6,438 nucleotides of DNA from an uncultured Micrococcales bacterium (GCA_903820955.1 CAIJJH010000182.1:1-6438); one strand, 5' to 3'. Positions 1 to 5,590 are shown, numbered from the stretch's first letter. Numbers and translations: made by a program. The notes: generated from the sequence alone by a model not told the origin.

Positions 1-1
1 C

Positions 2-466
2 AAGTCGGTCTCAGAGTTTGGCTCAAGAAGCCTCGGCGAGGTGTTGCTAGAGCCAACTCGCCTCTACACTGGTGTGCTCAACGAACTGCTTGAAGGCCCT
101 CTAGGTTCTTCTGTGCACTCGATGAGCCACATCACCGGTGGCGGCATCGCCGCTAATCTCGCTCGCGTGCTGCCTCAAGGCGTTGCTCTCGAGGTTGAGC
201 GTTCCACCTGGACCCCGAACGACGTATTCAAGGTGCTTGCTGGTTGGGGCGGGTTCTCGCTCGAATCGGTCGAGGGCACCTGGAACCTCGGCCTCGGCCA
301 GGCGCTCGTGGTTTCAGCCGACAAGGCTGACGAAATAGCGGCCGCAATTGGTGGCTGGAAGCTCGGTGTGGTGGCCCAGCAGCCTGAGAACCTAGATGGT
401 TGGGTTCAGGGTGCCAAAGGCACTGACGGTGGCGCTGTGCGCCTCACCGGCTCTTACGGAAGCTAG
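2..466 (+). CDS. purM: Phosphoribosylformylglycinamidine cyclo-ligase, C-terminal part (5' end outside window)
   Basis: This is the last 154 codons of PurM (AIR synthetase), a cytosolic enzyme of de novo purine synthesis that closes the imidazole ring of formylglycinamidine ribonucleotide using ATP to give aminoimidazole ribonucleotide. The reading frame is open from base 2, so the gene begins upstream; the full protein is usually about 350 residues. The family signatures seen are the LLEPTRLY segment (encoded from base 44) and the HSMSHITGGGIAANLARVLP stretch (from about base 116), the glycine-rich part of the AIRS C-terminal domain. The protein ends normally with TAG at 464-466. The stop lies in a CTAG that also supplies the stop of the convergent DUF3073 gene, leaving no room for a conventional terminator between them. 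A DUF3073 gene next to purM is a familiar actinobacterial arrangement. Identification is firm; only the N-terminal half is missing. Confidence 0.95.
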   Translation, partial: KSVSEFGSRSLGEVLLEPTRLYTGVLNELLEGPLGSSVHSMSHITGGGIAANLARVLPQGVALEVERSTWTPNDVFKVLAGWGGFSLESVEGTWNLGLGQALVVSADKADEIAAAIGGWKLGVVAQQPENLDGWVQGAKGTDGGAVRLTGSYGS

Positions 467-720
467 TTTTCTTCTTCTGATTCGGGGTCTACGTCGTCTT
501 CGGCCTCGCCGGCGGCAGCGCTACCTTCTTCGACGTTTTCTTCGGTGTCAGGCTCGTCTTCGTAAAGGTCTGCCCATTTGTCTTCGTAGTCTGGCTCGCC
601 GGTGTTGGCCGGGGCCACCGCCAACTCTTTTTCGAGTGCGGAAAGATCGGTGTTTGGGCTGAAGTACTTCAGCTCGCGTGCGACTTTAGTGTTCTTCGCT
701 TTTTGACGACCACGCCCCAT
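463..720 (-). CDS. DUF3073 family protein, small actinobacterial protein of unknown function
   Basis: An 85-residue protein matching the actinobacterial DUF3073 family, whose function is not known to me. The N-terminus is strongly basic (MGRGRQKAKNTKVARELKYF, residues 1-20), followed by SPNTDLSALEKEL and a KWADLYEDE segment near 48-56. The rest (57-85) is almost entirely Glu, Asp, Ala and Ser and is probably disordered. The split between a basic head and an acidic tail suggests binding to nucleic acid or ribosomes, but this is inference only. The ATG is preceded by AAGGGGG with a 6-nt spacer, the clearest Shine-Dalgarno sequence in this window, so the start is secure and good expression is likely. 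It lies 55 nt downstream of fluC2 on the same strand and could be co-transcribed with it or use its own promoter in the gap. Its stop overlaps the convergent purM stop. Confidence 0.9.
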   Translation of the reverse strand: MGRGRQKAKNTKVARELKYFSPNTDLSALEKELAVAPANTGEPDYEDKWADLYEDEPDTEENVEEGSAAAGEAEDDVDPESEEEN

Positions 721-726
721 GGCGAG

Positions 727-733
727 CCCCCTT
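727..733 (-). promoter_or_regulatory. Strong Shine-Dalgarno of the DUF3073 gene
   Basis: The minus strand reads AAGGGGG, then six bases, then the ATG at 720. This is a well-placed purine-rich ribosome binding site. It contrasts with the weak or absent sites of the other genes here, and it fixes the DUF3073 start. Confidence 0.7.
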
Positions 734-765
734 AACAGGTTGGGGTGATGAGAAATCCTGCGGTT

Positions 766-779
766 ATTTTAGCAGTCAA
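766..779 (-). promoter_or_regulatory. Possible promoter elements upstream of the DUF3073 gene
   Basis: On the minus strand a TAAAAT hexamer (771 to 766) resembles a -10 element and would start transcription near 759, giving a leader of about 39 nt that includes the Shine-Dalgarno site. A TTGACT (779 to 774) is nearby but only 2 nt away, so it cannot serve as the matching -35; used as a -35 it would pair with a poor ATTTCT at 17 nt spacing. The match is weak, and read-through from fluC2 is an alternative. Confidence 0.25.
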
Positions 780-1099
780 GAGATGAGCAACCCGCACGCA
801 ACAGAAACTGTGCACGGAATTACCAGGTTGAGCGCCAGATTTAGTGCGGCTCGCGGCTTCGATTTGACCCAGAGCCCCGAAGTTTGAGCGATCAGGGTCG
901 AGAAGGTTGACAACCCGCCTGCCAGACCGGCGACCAGGATCACGCTGAGGGTTCCTTGAAGAGCGATGGTGGCAACAACCGCGGCAATCGAGTTGCCGAG
1001 CAGGATTCCCCAGGGCAGCCAGCCATCCCACTTTGCGAGCAGGTAGCGAGAGGCAGCGCCGAAACCACCTAGAACGCATACCCAAGCGAGATTATTCAT
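776..1099 (-). CDS. crcB: Fluoride channel subunit, Fluc/CrcB family (second of a pair)
   Basis: A 107-residue integral membrane protein of the Fluc/CrcB family, dual-topology channels that let cytoplasmic F- flow out and so relieve fluoride toxicity. Family marks seen: GGFGAASRY (11-19) in the first membrane segment, a conserved Asn at 36 in LLGNS, and the break-helix segment GLAGGLSTFSTL (58-69). About four hydrophobic segments fit the family, and the length is at the short end of the normal range. Two adjacent crcB genes usually mean an obligate heterodimer of oppositely inserted subunits. The start ATG overlaps the fluC1 stop in an ATGA (1096-1099), a sign of translational coupling; a weak GGTGA lies upstream. 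Of the two Phe-box positions, the first is Phe66 and the second is Leu69. The Gly expected after the conserved Asn motif is Ala-rich (SIAA), so this copy is somewhat divergent. No fluoride riboswitch is apparent nearby. Confidence 0.9.
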   Translation of the reverse strand: MNNLAWVCVLGGFGAASRYLLAKWDGWLPWGILLGNSIAAVVATIALQGTLSVILVAGLAGGLSTFSTLIAQTSGLWVKSKPRAALNLALNLVIPCTVSVACGLLIS

Positions 1100-1449
1100 C
1101 GCCAGATCACCGCCAACTTCATTCCGACCCAGTGAGCGACGAAGCCGAGGGCCAACATGACCGCAATCGGCACCAAGGTTGCCAGCGGGTCGGTTGCGAA
1201 GTGGTTGTTTAGGAACAGCGAAAGCCCAGAGAGGGTCGTGAAACCACCGGCAACTCCAGTGCCAAGTAGTGGGTGAACCCAGCTCGGCCAGGTTTTGCCG
1301 TTTACGACTCCGAGCAAAAGCGTGCCGAGCAGGTTCACCAGAAAGAGCAACGGCAGTGGTTCGATTTGCAAACCTAAAGAAAAGCGAAGACCACTGCCCA
1401 GTGCTCCACCTAGGAACACCAGTGCAGTGGTCTGCAACGCTTTAGGCAT
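1096..1449 (-). CDS. crcB: Fluoride channel subunit, Fluc/CrcB family (first of a pair)
   Basis: A 117-residue membrane protein of the Fluc/CrcB family, the partner of the downstream crcB copy in a likely heterodimeric fluoride channel. Motifs seen: GGALGSGLR (14-22), NLLGTLLLG (39-47, the conserved N..GT), and the break-helix segment GVAGGFTTLSGLSL (65-78). It has four hydrophobic segments and normal family length. In the TTxSxx(x)S segment both usual pore Phe-box positions appear to be Leu (73 and 76), unlike well-studied Fluc channels, where they are Phe. The ATG follows the kimA stop directly (TAG then ATG with no gap), with a weak AAGAG three bases upstream of that stop codon's end, so translation is probably coupled to kimA. 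The 3' end overlaps the second crcB by 4 nt. Family assignment is secure; the heterodimer is inferred from the tandem arrangement. Confidence 0.92.
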   Translation of the reverse strand: MPKALQTTALVFLGGALGSGLRFSLGLQIEPLPLLFLVNLLGTLLLGVVNGKTWPSWVHPLLGTGVAGGFTTLSGLSLFLNNHFATDPLATLVPIAVMLALGFVAHWVGMKLAVIWR

Positions 1450-3522
1450 CTACTCTTCGTTCGCGTCGGACTTGATGTGGAACACCGAGTTCTTGGCCTT
1501 GGCCGCCTCCGGGTGGCGACGCAACTTCGGGCGAACCGACTCGCCTCGGCGAACGTCGCCGGGCATCGACTTGCGGTCGAACGGGTTGAAGCGTTCTGCC
1601 GACTCAAGCCTCCAAGGCACGAGCGTGACCATGACGCCGCGAATGTAGAGCAGACGCTTGCGCAGGCGGTTCGCGCGGTGGTTGTGGAAGATGTGCTCCC
1701 ACCAGTGGCCAACGATCAGCTTCGGTAGGTAGACGGCGATGCGCTCGCTGCCGTAACGGGCTCGGTGGTCTTCAAGGTACTCGGTCAGCGGAGCCGTGAA
1801 GTCGCGGTAAGGGGAGTCGATGATCTTTAGCGGAACCTTGATCCCGAACTTCTTCCACTCCTTTTCGAAGGCTGCTGCGCGATCTGGGTCCACGGCGATG
1901 TGAACCACGTCGATGCGGTTGTGCTTGCTCGAGAGCGCGTAGTCGAGGGCCTTGAGCTGCGGCTTGTTGAGCTTGTCCATCAAGACGACCGCATAGTCGC
2001 CCTTCGAGCCAAACTCGGTGTGCTCATCGATCGCGATCTCGGCTTCGATTGTCTTGTAATAGCGTCCGGTGTTGTACATCACCCAGTAGAGGGTCGGCAT
2101 GATGATGAAAACCAACCAGGCGCCGTGGGTGAACTTGGTCAGAGTCACGATGACTAGAACCGATGCGGTCATCGTCGCGCCTACGCCGTTGATGATGCGC
2201 CCGCTAAGGGCTTCTTTGGCAGATATTGATCCATCGGCCTTGCCACGCTTCCAATGGCGCAACATACCAATCTGGCCAACGGTGAAGGATGTGAACACGC
2301 CTAGAACGTAGAGCTGTATCAGTGCCGAAACGTCGGCCTTGAAAACCAGTTCAAGGGTTACAGCAGCAAGAGTTAGCGAGAGCATTCCGTTTGAGAAGAC
2401 CAGTCGATCTCCACGGGTCATCAAGGCCTTAGGAGCGTACTTGTCTTTGGCTAGTACTGAGCTCAGAAGAGGGAACCCGTTGAACGCGGTGTTTGCTGCC
2501 AGAAGCAGAACAGCCGCCGTTGCAGCCTGCAAAACGAAGAACATGATCGAGCCGTCGCCGAAGATGGCCTGACCGAGCTGAGCGATGACCGAAGGCTGCG
2601 GAATTTTGTTGAAGGCCACCAAGTCTGCACCGCTGAGCTGGTGGCTTGCGTCCTCGATGTATTTCACGCCCGTGATTATTGAGAAGGTGACGATACCCAC
2701 CAACATGGTGATTGCGCTAATGCCCATCCAAGCCATGGTCTTTTGGGCGTTTTGGATCTTGGGCACACGGAAGGCAGGGACGCCGTTAGCGATGGCCTCA
2801 ATACCGGTAAGCGCGGCCGAACCCGAGGCGAAAGATCTGAGCAGGAGCATTATGAAGACTAGAGCTCCAGTCTGGACGTTCTCGACGGCGTGCACGCTGT
2901 ACTGAGCCGAAACCGCGTGTAGCGATTCGTGCATTATCAAGACGCGGAATATTCCGACCCCGATCATCGTCAAGACCGAACCAATGAATAGGTATGTAGG
3001 TACCGCAAAGGCTGCGCCAGATTCGCGAACTCCGCGCAGGTTGATTGCGCACAGGAACACAATGAAACCCACGGCCAGCTCTACGCGCCACGGGTTAAGC
3101 CCAGGGAACGCTGAAATCAAGTTGTCTGTTCCGGAGGCGATCGAAACCGCAACGGTCATTACGTAGTCGAGCAATAGAGCCGATGCGACTATTAGGGCGG
3201 ATCTTTCGCCAATGTTCTTTTTGGCAACCTCGTAGTCGCCACCACCAGATGGGTACGCTGCAACAACCTTGCGGTAGCTGAGAACAATGACGGTGAGAAG
3301 TAGGACAATCGCCGCCGCAATCCAAGGCGCGAACACAAGCATGCTTGCTCCACCGAGGGTCAGGATCATCAGCATCTCTTGCGGGCCATAGGCAACCGAC
3401 GACAACGGGTCGCTCGAGAAGATCGGAAGCGCGATCACCTTGGGCAGTAGTTCACCCTCAAGTTTTTGGGTGGAGAGGCGCTTGCCTAGCAGGATCCGCT
3501 TTGGTTTTAAAGAATTATTCAC
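1450..3522 (-). CDS. kimA: KimA-like potassium transporter (APC superfamily permease with cytoplasmic C-terminal domain)
   Basis: A 690-residue protein closely resembling Bacillus subtilis KimA (YdaO), a K+/H+ symporter of the APC superfamily in the cytoplasmic membrane. Recognisable stretches are SSDPLSSVAYG (36-46), YPSGGGDY (90-97), LLDYVMTVAVSIASGTD (117-133), NLRGVRESGA (161-170), ALTGIEAIANGVPAFR (237-252) and LAANTAFNGFPLL (341-353). Residues that I recall as ion-coordinating or functionally important in KimA (Asp36, Tyr43, Asp117, Thr121, Thr230, Glu233, Tyr377 there) all have counterparts here: Asp38, Tyr45, Asp119, Thr123, Thr239, Glu242 and Tyr405. About 12 membrane helices span roughly 28-485. 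A soluble USP-like domain follows (about 505-640), then a basic tail of about 50 residues absent from the Bacillus protein. The GTG start is chosen because KPKRILLGKRL aligns with the family N-terminus. It is the first gene of the kimA-crcB-crcB unit. A general amino acid permease is the alternative, but the K+-site match favours K+ uptake. Confidence 0.85.
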   Translation of the reverse strand: MNNSLKPKRILLGKRLSTQKLEGELLPKVIALPIFSSDPLSSVAYGPQEMLMILTLGGASMLVFAPWIAAAIVLLLTVIVLSYRKVVAAYPSGGGDYEVAKKNIGERSALIVASALLLDYVMTVAVSIASGTDNLISAFPGLNPWRVELAVGFIVFLCAINLRGVRESGAAFAVPTYLFIGSVLTMIGVGIFRVLIMHESLHAVSAQYSVHAVENVQTGALVFIMLLLRSFASGSAALTGIEAIANGVPAFRVPKIQNAQKTMAWMGISAITMLVGIVTFSIITGVKYIEDASHQLSGADLVAFNKIPQPSVIAQLGQAIFGDGSIMFFVLQAATAAVLLLAANTAFNGFPLLSSVLAKDKYAPKALMTRGDRLVFSNGMLSLTLAAVTLELVFKADVSALIQLYVLGVFTSFTVGQIGMLRHWKRGKADGSISAKEALSGRIINGVGATMTASVLVIVTLTKFTHGAWLVFIIMPTLYWVMYNTGRYYKTIEAEIAIDEHTEFGSKGDYAVVLMDKLNKPQLKALDYALSSKHNRIDVVHIAVDPDRAAAFEKEWKKFGIKVPLKIIDSPYRDFTAPLTEYLEDHRARYGSERIAVYLPKLIVGHWWEHIFHNHRANRLRKRLLYIRGVMVTLVPWRLESAERFNPFDRKSMPGDVRRGESVRPKLRRHPEAAKAKNSVFHIKSDANEE

Positions 3523-3530
3523 AAAGAGAG

Positions 3531-3541
3531 ACTTTACTCCT
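3531..3541 (-). promoter_or_regulatory. Candidate kimA -10 element (TAAAGT) next to an AGGAG
   Basis: On the minus strand, AGGAG (3541 to 3537) is followed directly by TAAAGT (3536 to 3531). TAAAGT fits the TAnnnT -10 pattern and would place the transcription start about 2 nt before or at the GTG (3522), giving an essentially leaderless message. Read instead as a Shine-Dalgarno, AGGAG is 14 nt from the GTG, farther than usual. No good -35 is visible at 17 nt (GAGAAG). The two readings are mutually exclusive in practice. Confidence 0.4.
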
Positions 3542-3547
3542 AAAAGG

Positions 3548-3553
3548 TATGCT
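3548..3553 (+). promoter_or_regulatory. Candidate -10 element (TATGCT) for a leaderless TipAS gene
   Basis: TATGCT fits the TAnnnT -10 pattern and ends exactly 7 nt before the GTG at 3560, so transcription would begin on the first base of the start codon. No Shine-Dalgarno lies at normal distance; the nearest purine run, AAAAGG at 3542-3547, is 12 nt away. No convincing -35 is visible at 17 nt spacing, which is common for actinobacterial promoters of this kind. Confidence 0.45.
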
Positions 3554-3559
3554 CTTCTC

Positions 3560-3934
3560 GTGATTGATAACCCTTACGCAAAAGAAGCCGAGGCCCTCTG
3601 GGCCAACGAATATCGCGCTTCGGTTAAGCGTTTCGGGTTACTGACCGATTCGCAACAGGCGGAGGCAGTAAATCAAGGTGAAACAATTCGCGATGAGCTA
3701 GCTCCTCTGTTTCTCTCAGGGTTAGCAGCAGACGCCGACCGGGTCCAGGCTCTGATCAAAGCGCACCACGACTGGGTGTGCCTGTTCTGGAGCCCGACCC
3801 GCGAGCAATACATCGCACTCGGCGAAATGTATTCAGCCGACCCGCGGTTCACCGAGTTTTATGACGTTAAGGCAAAAGGCCTCACCGAGTTCATCGGTGA
3901 AGCCATTCGCGTTTGGTCTGAAGCGAACCTCTAG
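3560..3934 (+). CDS. Stand-alone TipAS (antibiotic-recognition) domain protein
   Basis: A 124-residue soluble protein consisting only of a TipAS domain, the ligand-binding half of the thiopeptide-sensing regulator TipA. Typical features are the opening NPYAKEAEALW (4-14), an alpha-helical middle, HHDWVCLFW (69-77), LGEMYSADPRF (87-97), and the C-terminal YDVKAKGLTEFIGEAIRVW (101-119). There is no MerR DNA-binding domain: the frame upstream only overlaps kimA in antisense, and the GTG at 3560 matches the usual domain start, so I prefer it to the ATG at 3440. By eye, the Cys that bonds thiostrepton in TipA (in a C-x-x-E-M-H stretch) is replaced in SPTREQY (78-84); a Cys at 74 is elsewhere. It could bind a drug or metabolite non-covalently, sequester it, or act as a sensor with a partner. 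It is divergent from kimA (37-nt gap) and convergent with the DHA2 exporter, sharing a CTAG stop. Confidence 0.82.
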   Translation: MIDNPYAKEAEALWANEYRASVKRFGLLTDSQQAEAVNQGETIRDELAPLFLSGLAADADRVQALIKAHHDWVCLFWSPTREQYIALGEMYSADPRFTEFYDVKAKGLTEFIGEAIRVWSEANL

Positions 3935-5541
3935 GCCTTCTTCTGAGCCTTTTTCTCAGTCTTCTTTTTGCGTTCGGCAGCTGAACCGAGACCCAGGGTC
4001 GAGATTGCACCTAGCGCCAAGAATCCGGCAGCAGCCCAAGCCGAACCACTGACACCCGCGGTGAAACCATTGGCTGAAGCAGTCTTGATGTCTCCCTGCA
4101 GACTTGGAACTACTCCACCGGCACTGTCAACAACCGCGTTCGATAATGCGCTCGCAGTTAGGCCGGGGGGCAGGGTTACGTTCTTGAGGTTTGATTCGAC
4201 GCTCGAGGTGGTGATGCTGAACAACAGGGTTCCCAACACGGCGATGCCTAGAGCCGAACCGATCTGACGAACGGTGCTCTGTGAGCCTGAGCCCTGGCCG
4301 GCCTTTGCCATCGGAACATCGACCATGATCACACCGGTTAGCTGAGCGGTGGCCATACCGATACCGAGTCCGTAGACGAACAGGAACGGGGCAAAGGAGC
4401 CCCAGGTTGCGGTAGGCGTGGCCACGAGTGCGATTCCAGCGACAGCTAGGGTTTCGAGAATCGCACCGGCTCGCACCGCGGTAACCGGCGAAATCTTGCC
4501 GCTGAGGCCACCAGAGATACCCGAAGCTACGAACGCACCACCGGCGAGCCACAAAAGCACCAAGCCTGAGTCGATTGGGCTAAGTCCCTGGACGTTTTGT
4601 AGCCAAAGAGGAATAGCGAACAGGATTCCAAACTCACCCATCGAGATGATCAGGGCGGCGATCGAACCGTTACGGAACGAACGGATTCGGAACAGGTCTA
4701 GATCTAGCAGAACGTTTTTGTGTGCTCGATCGCGTGCACGCTCCCAGAGGACGAAGGCCGTGAACGAGAGTGCCGAAATCGCAAGCGAAATGGGGATGAT
4801 CGAGATGCCCTCGGTCGCCCACTTGAAGTCGCCGATTGCGAACTGATTCTTGTTTACTAGCCACCAGCCGTAGACGCGCCCTTCAATGAGACCGAACACC
4901 AAGGTTAGGAACATGACCACAGAGATACCGGCGCCGAGGACGTCGATGCCACCCTCACGGTGATCTTGCTTAGATTCGGTTACCCAGTAGGCGAGACCGG
5001 CAACAACCAGGAGACCTAACGGAAGGTTGATGTTGAAAGCCAAGCGCCAACCCTCGTTGCCGAAGCTAGTAGCTAGCCAGCCACCCAAGACCGGGCCGAC
5101 GGCAACCATGCCACCGATGGTCGCACCCCAGACGGCAAAGGCGATACCGCGCTCTTTACCCTGGAAGTTGGCGTTTACGAGCGAGAGGGTTGTTGGTAGC
5201 ACCATTGAGCCACCGATTCCCTGAAGAATGCGGGCGAGGATCATGCCGTTGGCATCGACCGAAAAACCAGCCCAAACGGATGCCGCGACAAAGATCAAAA
5301 TACCAATGATGAGTAAGCGCCTACGGCCAATGCGGTCGGCGACCGAACCCCAGACCAATAGGAGAGAAGCGAAAACGAGAACGTAGCTCTCCTGAACCCA
5401 CTGAATCTGGGTCGAAGTTAGCTTCAATGTCTCGATGACCTTCGGGAAGATTGTGTTTACGATTGTGCCGTCGATGATGACGAGCGAGATCGCCATCGAA
5501 ATGAAGACGAGGCCAATCCAGCGATTACGAGTTTTAGTCAT
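3931..5541 (-). CDS. DHA2-family major facilitator superfamily multidrug exporter (14 membrane helices)
   Basis: A 536-residue proton-driven exporter of the DHA2 (14-helix) branch of the major facilitator superfamily, related to EmrB/QacA-type pumps, acting in the cytoplasmic membrane. Motifs seen: the D1-type segment VIIDGTIVNTIFP (21-33) with an acidic residue in helix 1; motif A, GSVADRIGRRR (65-75); a motif-B-like ILARILQGIGGSMVLP (101-116) with Arg104; and antiporter motif C, TIGGMVAVGPVLGG (141-154). A non-membrane loop before about 480-495 precedes the last helix, and the protein ends in a Lys-rich cytoplasmic tail (about 523-536). The length is normal. The ATG has only a weak GAAAGAG four bases upstream. 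The substrate cannot be told from sequence. It lies downstream of the tRNA operon terminator, so it should have its own promoter; an inverted repeat at 5574-5587 is a possible operator. Its 3' end overlaps the TipAS gene stop by 4 nt. Confidence 0.9.
   Translation of the reverse strand: MTKTRNRWIGLVFISMAISLVIIDGTIVNTIFPKVIETLKLTSTQIQWVQESYVLVFASLLLVWGSVADRIGRRRLLIIGILIFVAASVWAGFSVDANGMILARILQGIGGSMVLPTTLSLVNANFQGKERGIAFAVWGATIGGMVAVGPVLGGWLATSFGNEGWRLAFNINLPLGLLVVAGLAYWVTESKQDHREGGIDVLGAGISVVMFLTLVFGLIEGRVYGWWLVNKNQFAIGDFKWATEGISIIPISLAISALSFTAFVLWERARDRAHKNVLLDLDLFRIRSFRNGSIAALIISMGEFGILFAIPLWLQNVQGLSPIDSGLVLLWLAGGAFVASGISGGLSGKISPVTAVRAGAILETLAVAGIALVATPTATWGSFAPFLFVYGLGIGMATAQLTGVIMVDVPMAKAGQGSGSQSTVRQIGSALGIAVLGTLLFSITTSSVESNLKNVTLPPGLTASALSNAVVDSAGGVVPSLQGDIKTASANGFTAGVSGSAWAAAGFLALGAISTLGLGSAAERKKKTEKKAQKKA
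3943..3969 (+). terminator. Weak candidate terminator for the TipAS gene, inside the exporter's 3' end
   Basis: CTGAG (3943-3947) and CTCAG (3955-3959) form a 5-bp stem with a 7-nt loop, followed by a pyrimidine-rich run ending in TTTTT at 3965-3969. It begins 8 nt past the TipAS stop and lies within the Lys codons of the opposite gene, so the base bias may simply reflect that tail. The stem is short and the prediction marginal. Confidence 0.2.
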
Positions 5542-5573
5542 TTTTCTCTTTCAATTTCGGTTGCTCTAAATAG

Positions 5574-5587
5574 TTTCTTACAAGAAA
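5574..5587. promoter_or_regulatory. Inverted repeat upstream of the exporter gene, possible operator
   Basis: TTTCTT and AAGAAA are perfect 6-bp inverted arms around a 2-nt centre. The site lies 32 nt upstream of the exporter ATG and between that gene and the tRNA terminator, where its promoter must be. Efflux genes are often controlled by TetR- or MarR-type repressors that bind such dyads. No regulator gene is present in this window, and I could not find a convincing -10/-35 pair to anchor it. Confidence 0.3.
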
Positions 5588-5590
5588 GCA

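Noticed and set aside
774..779. TTGACT as the -35 of a strong promoter for DUF3073
   Set aside because: It is only 2 nt from the TAAAAT hexamer, and at 16-18 nt spacing there is no acceptable -10.
1900..2905. Plus-strand open frames across the kimA gene (for example 1900-2157 and 2585-2905)
   Set aside because: They are antisense to a clearly identified transporter and their translations show only frame-shadow composition with no family resemblance.
3440..3559. A longer TipAS protein starting at ATG 3440
   Set aside because: The added 40 residues lie mostly antisense to the start of kimA and do not look like a MerR domain or any family N-terminus; the domain begins naturally at GTG 3560.
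3523..3559. A c-di-AMP (ydaO-type) or fluoride riboswitch upstream of kimA or the crcB genes
   Set aside because: The upstream gap is 37 nt and the crcB genes have no gap at all, too short for either riboswitch; none of the conserved structure is visible.
4127..4864. Open frames on both strands within the exporter (for example 4127-4552 on minus, 4418-4846 on plus)
   Set aside because: Arg/Ser/Pro-rich shadows of the exporter's codons, without ribosome sites or family motifs.
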